From: CAZBGL01 sp964491375
Lineage (GTDB): Bacteria; Desulfobacterota; Deferrisomatia; Deferrisomatales; Deferrisomataceae
Length of the DNA stretch: 11,362 nt
Assembly: GCA_964491375.1 (NCBI GenBank)
Contig: CAZBGL010000119.1
Coordinates: forward strand, 1 to 11,362
Direction of reading: 5' to 3'
Shown here: piece by piece, positions 1 through 7,324 of the stretch
Layout: each line of letters opens with the position of its first letter
Position numbering within the stretch: the first letter of the stretch is position 1
Position numbers and translations under genes: made by a program
Notes under the pieces: model-generated
Told to the model about the DNA's origin: nothing
Database searches by the model: none
Seen by the model: only the letters and a program-made list of their open reading frames with translations

Positions 1-1
1 G

Positions 2-3000
2 GGTGCGGACCTCATGACGAAAGTGGGGATCCAGGTCAGCGCCAGCGCGGCGGACATGCTCCAGATCGCCCAGTTCTGTTACCAGCACGGCAGCGCCCTC
101 CTGTTCGGCGGGCTCGTGGACCAACTCATCCGGTACCAGGCCTCCGGTGGGGACCTGGGCAGTTTGTTCGACGTGGATGCCCTTCCAGGGCTGTTCCGGG
201 AGGGACTCCAGGAACTGCTGGAAGAGGTGGGGCCCGACGAGGTGGATGCGTTCATGAACATTCTGTCCAAAGGGCTGTCCGTGACCCTCGGGGTGTCGGT
301 AGGACCCGACGCCGAGGCCGAGGAGGTGGTGAGCGGGGACATCGGGATGGATGTCGGGGTAAGTGTGTCCGCCAACGGGGAGTTTCTGCTGAACAGCGTA
401 CTCGGCGTGGTGAAGCTGCTGTACGAGGTGCAGGAAAGGGATCCCTCTGCGGCCTACGAGCGCCTTCGCGCTCTGGACCAGCCAGGCGTGTTCCCGGAGA
501 TCCGGTTCTGTGCACTACCGCTCGAAGCCAAGCTCACGGCCGCGATCGACGAAGGGGTAAAGGTGGAGTTCGAAACCTCGGTCCAGGCGTCGTGGCTCGA
601 GGGAACGCTGGTGCTCGAAGGCGATCCTTATCGGAACACCGGCGGGGCGGCCCCAGGACCGGCCATGATGGACGGTCTGCCGGCCGTGACCATCACGGCC
701 TCGGATCCCCACCCCGCCGTCGGGGCGGACGTGGCGTTCACCGCGCACGCGCAGGCGCGGCCGGGGACCTCCATTGTGGGCTACACCTGGGCCGTAGACG
801 GCACGGACGCGGGGACAGGAGACGTGCTGCTTTGGAACTTTGACTCCTGGGGTCTCCACGAGGTCACGGTCACCGCCACCGAGTCCGACGGGCGAGCGGC
901 CACCTACACCCTGCGGGTGTCCCTGCCAAACCAGCCGCCGCCGGCCCCGACCCTGGCCGTGGTGGCTGGGGAGACTGTGTCCCCCAACGGAACCGTCCCC
1001 TTCACACCGGTTACGGACCCCGAAGGGGACCCGGTGACCTACGAAGTGGAGATTCTCCAGGTCCCCGGGAACGTGGCCGTGGATCCCGAGAGATTCTCCG
1101 TGGACGCCGAGCACCACCGCATCGTGCTCAACGGCCTCCCCTACGGGGACTACCGGGTCCGTATCCGGGCGGTGGCCGCCGGGGAACCGGGCCCGTGGAG
1201 CGAGCCGGTGGTCATCTCGCTCGTTCCGGGAGCCCCGGAGCTGCTCAGCCCGGAGAACTGGACCACGGTGTGGTACGAGAACTGCGTCACCTTGGAGTGG
1301 GACACGGACCAGGAAAGTTCCCAGGTCCAGATCGCTTCCGACGTGAACTTCTCCGATCCGGTATATTCGGAGTGGATGGAGGGTACAGACGTGGAGATCT
1401 GCCCCTCAGCCATGCCCGAGGGCGGAAGTCTGGACCCGGGATGGTACTACTGGCGGGTACGGACAGCGCCCCTGACCGGAACACCGGGGCCGTGGAGCGA
1501 AGTACGAGCGTTTAGGGTGCAAAACAACCACGCCCCAGGAGCCCCAGAACTCGTCCAGGCACCTGCCGAGGTTTACTACACGCGTGACACGATCGTGTTC
1601 TCTTTCTTATCTACCGATCCGGACGGGGACCCCCTGACCTACACCTTGTATGCTTCCCCGCCGGATCGGGACTTCACGAGCACGACGGGCGTATTCACGA
1701 TTCGCCCCGGCGAACTTCCCACCGGAGAGGTCGTCTTTCGCTCCATCGAGGTCACCGATGGCAAGGGGGGGGTGGCTGCCCTCTCGTTCATGCCGTGGGG
1801 ATTTCAGGTACTCAACTCCCCGCCCGACGCGCCGAAACCGCGCGCCCCGGCAAACGGGAGCGAGCTCGACACCGACTCGGTCACGCTCGAGGCGGCCCCG
1901 CCCACAGATTTCGATGGAGACCCGATCACGGCGTACGAGTTCTACGTGCGGCGCGAGGGGGAGCAAACGTGGCAGACGTACAGCTCGGCCTCTCCCTCCG
2001 TGTCACTTAAGGGCCTCGCCCGAGGTCGGTACCGGTGGAAGGTCCGGGCGCGCGCCGCCCAGGGGACCCAGGAGGGGGACTTCAGCGAGGAATGGGCGTT
2101 CGTGGTTCTCAAGAACCATCCCCCGCAAACGGTGCTCGTCGCCCCATCGCCCGGGGCGGTGCTCCATGCAGGAAACGAGGTGGAGCTCGCGGCCCGCGCC
2201 TCGGATGCAGACGGGGACCCCCCTGCCAGATATGGCTTCGTGGTGGCCCGCGGTCCCGATCTGGAGGCCCCGGTGTTCCGAACCGAGGTTTCCGGGGAAG
2301 GAAGGACCCGGGTCGACTCCCTGGACGCGGGCACGTTCTGGTGGACCGCCTGGGCCTCGGATGGATTCGGCGAACAGCCTGGCCCATGGTCGGACCCGGC
2401 GTGCTTCACCGTGGTGGATCGGATCCCAGAGCCCAAGGCCGAGGTCGAGGTCTCCCGCCCTGAACCCGGAGGAGAGCCGGTGTTCCTGCGGGTGCAGGTA
2501 AGTTCCGCGTTCAGAGACTGCCTGGGACACGTGGCCGGCCGAATCGTGTACCGGATCGGGACGGATCCGGAATGCGCCCAGCCGATCCTGGAGGGTGTGC
2601 TTTCGTCCAACGGGGAGATCGCGGCCGAATTGAAACCCGGAGCATACTACCTCCGGCTGCGACAAGAGCTTCCGGATCTGGAGAGCCCGTGGTCTGGCCC
2701 CTTGGCGTTTGAAGTCCAGGGTGCGCCCGAGGTGCGCGAGGACGCGTTCACCGTGGCCGAGGACGGGATGTTGTCCGTGGATGCGCCGGGCGTGTTGGCC
2801 AATGACTCCGATCCCAACGGGGACCGCCTCCAGGCCGAGCTCGAAGTCGCTCCGGCCCACGGGACCGTGATGCTCCGGCCGGACGGGGGGTTCACCTACA
2901 CGCCCGACCCGGATTACAACGGAACCGATACCTTTACGTACCGGGCGAGTGACGGGACATCCCGCTCCGGGCCGGCTCTGGTCCATATCGCCGTGGAACC

Positions 3001-4453
3001 GGTGAACGATCCGCCCGTGGCCAGGCCCGACGACGCGTGGACGCCCGAGGACCAGCCGGTGGTGGTGGACGTGCTCGCCAACGACGTGGACCCGGACGGT
3101 GATCCGTTGTCGGTCACGGGGATCTCGACTCTCCCGTCCCACGGGACGGTCCGAATCGTCGACTCCTCTGTGGAGTACGATCCGTATCCCGGATACAGCG
3201 GAAAAGACTCCTTCACCTACACGGTGTCGGACCCCGAGGGGGCTGAGGCGACCGCGGAGGTTGTCCTCGAAGTCCGGCACGTGAACGAGGCACCGGTGAT
3301 CGAGGTGCCGGGACCCCAATCCATGTCCGAAGGGGAGGCAGCAGAGATGGAGGTCGTTGTGACCGATCCCGAAGGCGATCCGTTCAAGGTGAACTGGAGC
3401 CTACCCGGGTTCTGCGAGGTGGAGGCGGCGGACCAAGGCCGGTACTCGGTCCGGTGCGCCCCCGGCGGACGGGATGCGGGCACGTACGACATCACCGTGC
3501 GAGCGGAAGATGACCGAGGCGCTGGCTCCCAGGCCGGATTCCACCTCACGGTCAGCCCGGTGAACGACCCACCGGTGTTGCAACCGGTGGGCGATCAGTC
3601 CGTGGAAGAGGGCCAAACCCTGAACGTGGAGCTGACCGCATTCGATGCCGACGGCGAGGATCTCACTTTTTCGGCCGATGGCATTCCTGGGTTCTGCTCC
3701 GTGCATACCGGCGGAGGGGGGCGCGGCACGCTGACGTGCAGCCCGGCCGCCGGGGACGCGGGTTCCTACACGTTCTCGATCCGGGTGACGGACAGCGGGA
3801 CCCCGAGTCTCGAGGACCTCGAAACGATCACGTTGACCGTAACCACCCCGTCCGCGGGGATCCCGGAAAACGGGGACTTCGAAGGTGGGCTAGCCCCCTG
3901 GGTCGCTTACGCACCCGAGATCACGGGAGACCTGACCATTGAGGTGGTGTCGGAGGACGGATCAAAGCGGCTCCACTACACCCGTTCGTCGAGCGGGGCA
4001 AACGGCGGAGAGATGTACGTCTACCAAAACCTGGAGGGAATCGACCTATCCACGTACTCCGAGGTGTACCTCGAGTGCGACGTGAAGCTGGTCCAGCAGA
4101 CGCTCAGCAGCAGCGGCGGGTGGAGCTACACCCACGGGGGGCACGGAGAGTGGCCGGCGGAAATCCGCTTCACCTTCCTCACTGCCTCCGAGCAGTCGTA
4201 CGAGTGGCGTCACGGGTTCGCCAACTTCGAGGAGGATCTCTTCGGCCGCACCAATTACTCGCCGGTGCCCACCGGGGAGTGGTATCACTATCGCTCCCCG
4301 AACCTGAAACAGGTCCAGACCACCCGCACGGGGCCGTACAATGCGGTGATCGAAAGCGGCCCTCCCGTGCGGATCACCCGGATCGCGGTGGGGGGATCGG
4401 GATGGGACTTCGAGGGTTACTTCGACAACGTGCGTTTGGTGCTCGTCCGGTGA
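2..4453 (+). CDS. Giant Ig/FN3/cadherin-repeat surface or secreted protein, 5' end outside window
   Basis: The frame is open to the window edge. The first ATG (position 14) has no ribosome site and no signal peptide after it, so the true start is probably upstream; residues below count from that ATG (1479 aa). Residues 1-220 match nothing I recognise. A PKD-like domain follows (about 222-304), then FN3-like units (about 305-901), five of which end in a PWS-type motif (GPWSEP 393, GPWSEV 492, GDFSEE 688, GPWSDP 790, SPWSGP 891). Two cadherin/tandem-95 repeats (about 902-1093) and two Ig-like domains (about 1094-1277) come next, the latter each with a cysteine pair 14 residues apart (C1134/C1148, C1228/C1242). 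The C-terminus (about 1284-1479) starts NGDFEGGLAPW and ends FDNVRLV, like carbohydrate-binding jelly rolls. Eight D-x-[DEN]-G-[DE] acidic motifs suggest calcium binding. I infer an extracellular adhesin or scaffold; no catalytic domain is visible. Confidence 0.85.
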   Translation, partial: GADLMTKVGIQVSASAADMLQIAQFCYQHGSALLFGGLVDQLIRYQASGGDLGSLFDVDALPGLFREGLQELLEEVGPDEVDAFMNILSKGLSVTLGVSVGPDAEAEEVVSGDIGMDVGVSVSANGEFLLNSVLGVVKLLYEVQERDPSAAYERLRALDQPGVFPEIRFCALPLEAKLTAAIDEGVKVEFETSVQASWLEGTLVLEGDPYRNTGGAAPGPAMMDGLPAVTITASDPHPAVGADVAFTAHAQARPGTSIVGYTWAVDGTDAGTGDVLLWNFDSWGLHEVTVTATESDGRAATYTLRVSLPNQPPPAPTLAVVAGETVSPNGTVPFTPVTDPEGDPVTYEVEILQVPGNVAVDPERFSVDAEHHRIVLNGLPYGDYRVRIRAVAAGEPGPWSEPVVISLVPGAPELLSPENWTTVWYENCVTLEWDTDQESSQVQIASDVNFSDPVYSEWMEGTDVEICPSAMPEGGSLDPGWYYWRVRTAPLTGTPGPWSEVRAFRVQNNHAPGAPELVQAPAEVYYTRDTIVFSFLSTDPDGDPLTYTLYASPPDRDFTSTTGVFTIRPGELPTGEVVFRSIEVTDGKGGVAALSFMPWGFQVLNSPPDAPKPRAPANGSELDTDSVTLEAAPPTDFDGDPITAYEFYVRREGEQTWQTYSSASPSVSLKGLARGRYRWKVRARAAQGTQEGDFSEEWAFVVLKNHPPQTVLVAPSPGAVLHAGNEVELAARASDADGDPPARYGFVVARGPDLEAPVFRTEVSGEGRTRVDSLDAGTFWWTAWASDGFGEQPGPWSDPACFTVVDRIPEPKAEVEVSRPEPGGEPVFLRVQVSSAFRDCLGHVAGRIVYRIGTDPECAQPILEGVLSSNGEIAAELKPGAYYLRLRQELPDLESPWSGPLAFEVQGAPEVREDAFTVAEDGMLSVDAPGVLANDSDPNGDRLQAELEVAPAHGTVMLRPDGGFTYTPDPDYNGTDTFTYRASDGTSRSGPALVHIAVEPVNDPPVARPDDAWTPEDQPVVVDVLANDVDPDGDPLSVTGISTLPSHGTVRIVDSSVEYDPYPGYSGKDSFTYTVSDPEGAEATAEVVLEVRHVNEAPVIEVPGPQSMSEGEAAEMEVVVTDPEGDPFKVNWSLPGFCEVEAADQGRYSVRCAPGGRDAGTYDITVRAEDDRGAGSQAGFHLTVSPVNDPPVLQPVGDQSVEEGQTLNVELTAFDADGEDLTFSADGIPGFCSVHTGGGGRGTLTCSPAAGDAGSYTFSIRVTDSGTPSLEDLETITLTVTTPSAGIPENGDFEGGLAPWVAYAPEITGDLTIEVVSEDGSKRLHYTRSSSGANGGEMYVYQNLEGIDLSTYSEVYLECDVKLVQQTLSSSGGWSYTHGGHGEWPAEIRFTFLTASEQSYEWRHGFANFEEDLFGRTNYSPVPTGEWYHYRSPNLKQVQTTRTGPYNAVIESGPPVRITRIAVGGSGWDFEGYFDNVRLVLVR

Positions 4454-4968
4454 CGCTGCGGAGACGTGCCGGCTTCCGCGTCCAGCCGTTGCTGCCGCAG
4501 CCCCCAATACAAGGCCTTGCAAATGGACGAGCCCGGGCCGGTGGCACCTCCGGGGTTCCGGATTCCCTCGGAATCCCGGAGGGAGCGGACATATTGAACC
4601 GCGTCCACCAACCGCGAACGGTCCGGTGATCCGGTGCGCACCCGAAACAGGGGGAGTCCATAAGGGTCGATCTCACCGGCTACGGTGTCGCCGGCAAACA
4701 CCCGTCCAGCCAGCGGGGCCGCCAGGTATTTCAACTTCGCGGTGAGCAGCAAGCACACGGTTTGCCCGGCCTCCACGGGCTCGCCCGGCGCGACCAGGAG
4801 ATCTGCCTGCCGGACGCCCCCACACAGAAGCCATCCGGCCTCGGTGAGGCCCACCGCGTACACCCCTCCACCTTCGTCCCGGACCCACAAGTGGTCCGGG
4901 ACGAAATACCATCGATCGTCCGGAATCTCGAGGTCCCGCCCCAGGAACCCCCTCACCACTGGCCCCAT
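4417..4968 (-). CDS. Divergent glycine-cleavage H-like (lipoyl-domain) protein
   Basis: This encodes 183 aa. I chose ATG at 4968 because GGAGG lies 6 bases upstream; a TTG at 5007 would add 13 residues without such a site. Residues about 18-110 resemble GcvH: FVPDHLWV (22-29) matches the Y-x-x-x-H-x-W-V opening, VGLTEAG (39-45) matches the VGIT step, and VEAGQT (65-70) leads to the lipoyl hairpin. K78 aligns with the lipoyl lysine when counted from VEAG. However, the usual acidic residue three positions before it is L75, and one residue is missing between K78 and the following proline, so lipoylation is uncertain. Residues about 114-183 are an unmatched, basic C-terminal tail whose last 37 bases overlap the end of the convergent repeat protein. 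No gcvT or gcvP is present, so a glycine-cleavage role is not supported by context. It lies downstream of the tRNA-Ala gene but behind that gene's terminator. Confidence 0.8.
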   Translation of the reverse strand: MGPVVRGFLGRDLEIPDDRWYFVPDHLWVRDEGGGVYAVGLTEAGWLLCGGVRQADLLVAPGEPVEAGQTVCLLLTAKLKYLAAPLAGRVFAGDTVAGEIDPYGLPLFRVRTGSPDRSRLVDAVQYVRSLRDSEGIRNPGGATGPGSSICKALYWGLRQQRLDAEAGTSPQRHRTSTKRTLSK

Positions 4969-5074
4969 GGCTCGCCTCCGCTTCCCGGTCTCTTCCGCCA
5001 GCCCCAACGTACTCGCTCCAGTCTACCCCCAACGCCGAGCGGAAGCCACCCGGTTCCGCGCGGCACGCAGAACA

Positions 5075-5105
5075 AAGCCCCGAACACCCATGGTGTTCGG
5101 GGCTT
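5075..5105 (-). terminator. Intrinsic terminator of the tRNA-Ala gene
   Basis: A perfect 14-bp inverted repeat (5075-5088 with 5092-5105) encloses a 3-base loop. Read on the minus strand, the hairpin ends in TT and is followed by TGTTCTG, a short U-rich tail. It begins 11 bases after the mature 3' end of the tRNA and would separate the tRNA from the H-like gene. Confidence 0.85.
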
Positions 5106-5116
5106 CTCTTCGAACG

Positions 5117-5192
5117 TGGTGGAGATGAGCGGGATCGAACCGCCGACCTCTGCGTTGCGAACGCAGCGCTCTCCCAGCTGAGCTACATCCCC
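5117..5192 (-). tRNA. tRNA-Ala, anticodon CGC
   Basis: The minus strand folds into a complete 76-nt cloverleaf. The 7-bp acceptor stem is GGGGATG with CATCTCC and contains the G3:U70 wobble pair that marks alanine tRNAs. The D arm includes TAGCTCAG. The anticodon stem CTGCG/CGCAG carries loop TTCGCAA with anticodon CGC, which reads GCG. The T arm has the TTCGATC loop, and the 3' ACCA is encoded in the DNA. It stands alone, with its own promoter and terminator. A GCG reader is expected in GC-rich genomes. Confidence 0.98.
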
Positions 5193-5205
5193 ACGAAGAG
5201 ATATC

Positions 5206-5234
5206 CTTATAACACGTCCAGATCCAGCGATCAA
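5206..5234 (-). promoter_or_regulatory. Sigma70-type promoter of the tRNA-Ala gene
   Basis: On the minus strand, TTGATC (5229-5234; 4 of 6 to TTGACA) and TATAAG (5206-5211; 5 of 6 to TATAAT) are separated by exactly 17 bases. The -10 element lies 13 bases from the mature tRNA 5' end, leaving room for only a short leader. The local AT-rich patch stands out in this GC-rich DNA. Confidence 0.75.
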
Positions 5235-5280
5235 CGGCTTGCTGTCATGTGCCCCCGGCCGCCCTTTCCCAGCGTCTTCA

Positions 5281-5308
5281 TAAAGTTCCGGCTCTGCCGG
5301 GACGATGA
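5281..5308 (+). promoter_or_regulatory. Possible sigma28-like promoter of the fapA-like gene
   Basis: TAAAGTTC (5281-5288) matches 7 of 8 bases of the FliA -35 box TAAAGTTT. GACGATGA (5301-5308) matches 6 of 8 of GCCGATAA. The gap is 12 bases, one more than the usual 11. It points at a gene of the flagellar-assembly FapA family, which makes the match more interesting, but spacing and mismatches leave it weak. Confidence 0.3.
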
Positions 5309-5367
5309 AACCTTCGAGTCCATGCCCCGTTCCGGGGCCGAGCCCGATTCCCATCCCGAACATGGGA
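5286..5367 (+). other. Hairpin-rich leader upstream of the fapA-like gene
   Basis: Three short inverted repeats follow one another: TTCCGGC-TCT-GCCGGGA (5286-5302, one G-T mismatch), GCCCCG-TTC-CGGGGC (5324-5338, perfect) and TCCCAT-N7-ATGGGA (5349-5367, perfect). The ribosome site (AAGGAGG, 5385-5391) follows 17 bases later. The first repeat overlaps the promoter candidate and might be DNA- rather than RNA-level. I compared the leader from memory with the cyclic-di-GMP GEMM riboswitch and did not see its conserved core. The rest of 5235-5398 shows nothing else. Confidence 0.4.
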
Positions 5368-5398
5368 GGACAAAGAAACGTTTCAAGGAGGCGTGGGG

Positions 5399-7324
5399 GT
5401 GCAACTGCGCATCGACCTGAGAAGGGGCGACATGGAGGCCGTGGCCTTTCTGGAGGCCGGCCCCTTCGACCTGGACGCGGCCGTCCGGCAAGTGCTCGAA
5501 CAACTGGGCCGGATCGGTGTCAAGCGCCTTCCGGACGAAACGGAACTGCGCAAGGCGCTCACCGCGTTCGCCAACGGGGACGCCCCTCCGGAAGGGGTGG
5601 TGGTGGCCCGCGGGGACCCGCCCCAACCCGGCGTGCCGGCGCAGATCCTCCCTTTCTTTCCCGTGAGAAACACCCCCCTCCAGGACGGGGTGGACCCGTT
5701 CGAACGATACGCCGCCAACGTCGTATATCCAGGCGATCCGGTCCTCCAGAAAACACCTCCTTCGTCCGGGATTCCAGGGACCAACCTGTTCGGCCGCACC
5801 GTTCCCGCCCCAGACGGGAAGGACATCCCGGTAGTTCCGGGCGATGGCATCCAGGGTCCCGGCGAGGACGACATCTTTCGGGCCACTACCTATGGGGTGG
5901 TGCTGTTCGATCGCGACCGGCTTTGGATTGCGGACGCCGTCCACATCGCCGACGACCGCATGGAGGCCCGGATGACGGTGCTGCCCGACCCACGGGCTGA
6001 CGAGGCCTTGCATGTGAAACGGGTGTTCTCGGCCCTGGAGCGCCTGGGAGTGCGCGCCGGCGTGGACCAGAAGGCGATCGTGGCAGCCATCCGCAAGGCC
6101 CGGGCCACCGGACGGCCGGTGCCCGACGTGGTGGCCGCCCGGGGGAAGCAACCCGTGCACGGCCGGGAAACGGGGTACGAGCTCCGGTTCGATCCGGAGA
6201 AAAAGGTCGGCAAGGTGCTCGAGGGCGGCCGCATCGATTTCCGAGAAGCCGAGGCGGTCAAGAACGTGAAAAAGGGGGAGGTGCTCGCAGACGTGATCCC
6301 CCCGCTTGAGCCGCAGGACGGCTATCGGATCGACGGATCTGTCCTCCGGGCGCGCATGGAGCGTTTCCCCGGACTCAAGCCCGGCCAGAACACCGTGCCG
6401 AGCGACGACGGAAGAGAAATCCTGGCCGATGCCGACGGCATGGTCGTGGTCCAGGGAGGCAAGTTCCACATCGTAGACGAGTACCTGGTCGCCGGCGATG
6501 TGGACTACCGCACCGGCAACATCCGGGCCTCGGGGCGGGTACTCATCCGGGGAGGCGTGAGACCGGGATTCGAAGTCGAGGCGGGCAAGGACGTCCAGAT
6601 CGGGGGCGACGTGGAACAGGCTCGCGTCCAGGCCGCCGGGGCCGTGGAGGTGCGCGGAGGCATCACCGCCGAGAGCGTGGTGTCCGCGGCAATGGTCCGG
6701 GCCAAGTACATCCTGAGCTCCGAGGTGGAGAGCGAGGGAGACGTGGAGGTGTCGGGCTCCATCACGAACTCCCGGATCTACGCCCGCGGCCGCGTCCGGG
6801 CCACGGGAGGCAAGGGGGCCATCCTGGGCGGGGAGGTGAATGCGGCCCTGGGCATCGAGGCGCGCACCATCGGGAGCCCGTCGGCCAAGACCCACGTGGC
6901 CGTGGGCGTGGACCTGCGGGTGCTGCGCGAGATCGAGGCTGTGGACAAAGAGCGGTCGGCCGTTCTGGACGAACTTCGGGTGGTCCAGTCCAACCTGGGG
7001 AAGGCCTTCCTGAAAGATCCCCGTGCTGCGCTGGCCGCCATCCCCCCCACGTTGCGCAAGGGCAAGATCGAGCTCCTCCACAAAATGAAGGAGCTCTACG
7101 AGAGGGAAAAGGAACTGGCGAGCCGCAGGGACGAACTCGCAGCCCGCGTGCGGGAACAGCAGGCCGCGGAGATCGTGGTGACCGGCGAGTTCCACGCGGG
7201 CACACGGGTCACCTGTGCCACGGCCTGTACCGTGCTCACCGAGACCCTTCGGTACGTGATCCTCTATTTCGATCCCGCCGAAAACCGCATCTTGTGGCGC
7301 CGCCTCAAGTCATCCGGCGGATGA
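5399..7324 (+). CDS. FapA/DUF342 family protein with duplicated N-terminal region
   Basis: I place the start at GTG 5399, 7 bases after AAGGAGG; the in-frame GTG at 5393 is too close to that site. The product has 641 aa. Residues about 206-500 carry the typical FapA/DUF342 signature: a basic-acidic segment, GLKPGQNTVPSDDGREI, GKFHIVDEYLVAGDVDY, then a parallel beta-helix-like stretch rich in G-x-V steps (GGVRPGFEVEAGKDVQIGGDV). A coiled-coil-like charged segment follows (about 505-590), then a small C-terminal beta domain. Residues about 23-193 look like a degenerate copy of about 206-368, sharing VVVARG/VVAARG, a PGD/KKGEV step and the NTVPSDDG-like PVVPGDG step. Family knowledge: FapA affects flagellar assembly in Vibrio, while many DUF342 proteins remain uncharacterised. 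The 3' end overlaps thrC by 15 bases, tail to tail. Cytoplasmic location is inferred from the lack of a signal peptide. Confidence 0.88.
   Translation: MQLRIDLRRGDMEAVAFLEAGPFDLDAAVRQVLEQLGRIGVKRLPDETELRKALTAFANGDAPPEGVVVARGDPPQPGVPAQILPFFPVRNTPLQDGVDPFERYAANVVYPGDPVLQKTPPSSGIPGTNLFGRTVPAPDGKDIPVVPGDGIQGPGEDDIFRATTYGVVLFDRDRLWIADAVHIADDRMEARMTVLPDPRADEALHVKRVFSALERLGVRAGVDQKAIVAAIRKARATGRPVPDVVAARGKQPVHGRETGYELRFDPEKKVGKVLEGGRIDFREAEAVKNVKKGEVLADVIPPLEPQDGYRIDGSVLRARMERFPGLKPGQNTVPSDDGREILADADGMVVVQGGKFHIVDEYLVAGDVDYRTGNIRASGRVLIRGGVRPGFEVEAGKDVQIGGDVEQARVQAAGAVEVRGGITAESVVSAAMVRAKYILSSEVESEGDVEVSGSITNSRIYARGRVRATGGKGAILGGEVNAALGIEARTIGSPSAKTHVAVGVDLRVLREIEAVDKERSAVLDELRVVQSNLGKAFLKDPRAALAAIPPTLRKGKIELLHKMKELYEREKELASRRDELAARVREQQAAEIVVTGEFHAGTRVTCATACTVLTETLRYVILYFDPAENRILWRRLKSSGG

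Noticed and set aside
2003..3319. 438-codon open frame antisense to the repeat protein
   Set aside because: Its Arg/His/Gly-rich composition mirrors the repeats on the plus strand; no domain or ribosome site seen.
5117..5192. tRNA gene as an integration site for a mobile element
   Set aside because: The tRNA is intact, no direct repeat of its 3' end was found in the window, and there is no integrase or phage-like gene.
5305..5398. Possible proline-rich leader peptide starting MKPSSPCPVPG in the fapA leader
   Set aside because: No ribosome site precedes it and the frame does not stop near the fapA start but runs on as an overlapping shadow.
5281..5398. Cyclic-di-GMP (GEMM) riboswitch ahead of fapA
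   Set aside because: The conserved GEMM core and tetraloop-receptor sequences are not present.
5231..7195. 654-codon open frame antisense to the fapA-like gene
   Set aside because: It runs over the whole clear DUF342 protein, has histidine/glycine/proline-rich shadow composition, and crosses the tRNA promoter; typical antisense shadow in GC-rich DNA.
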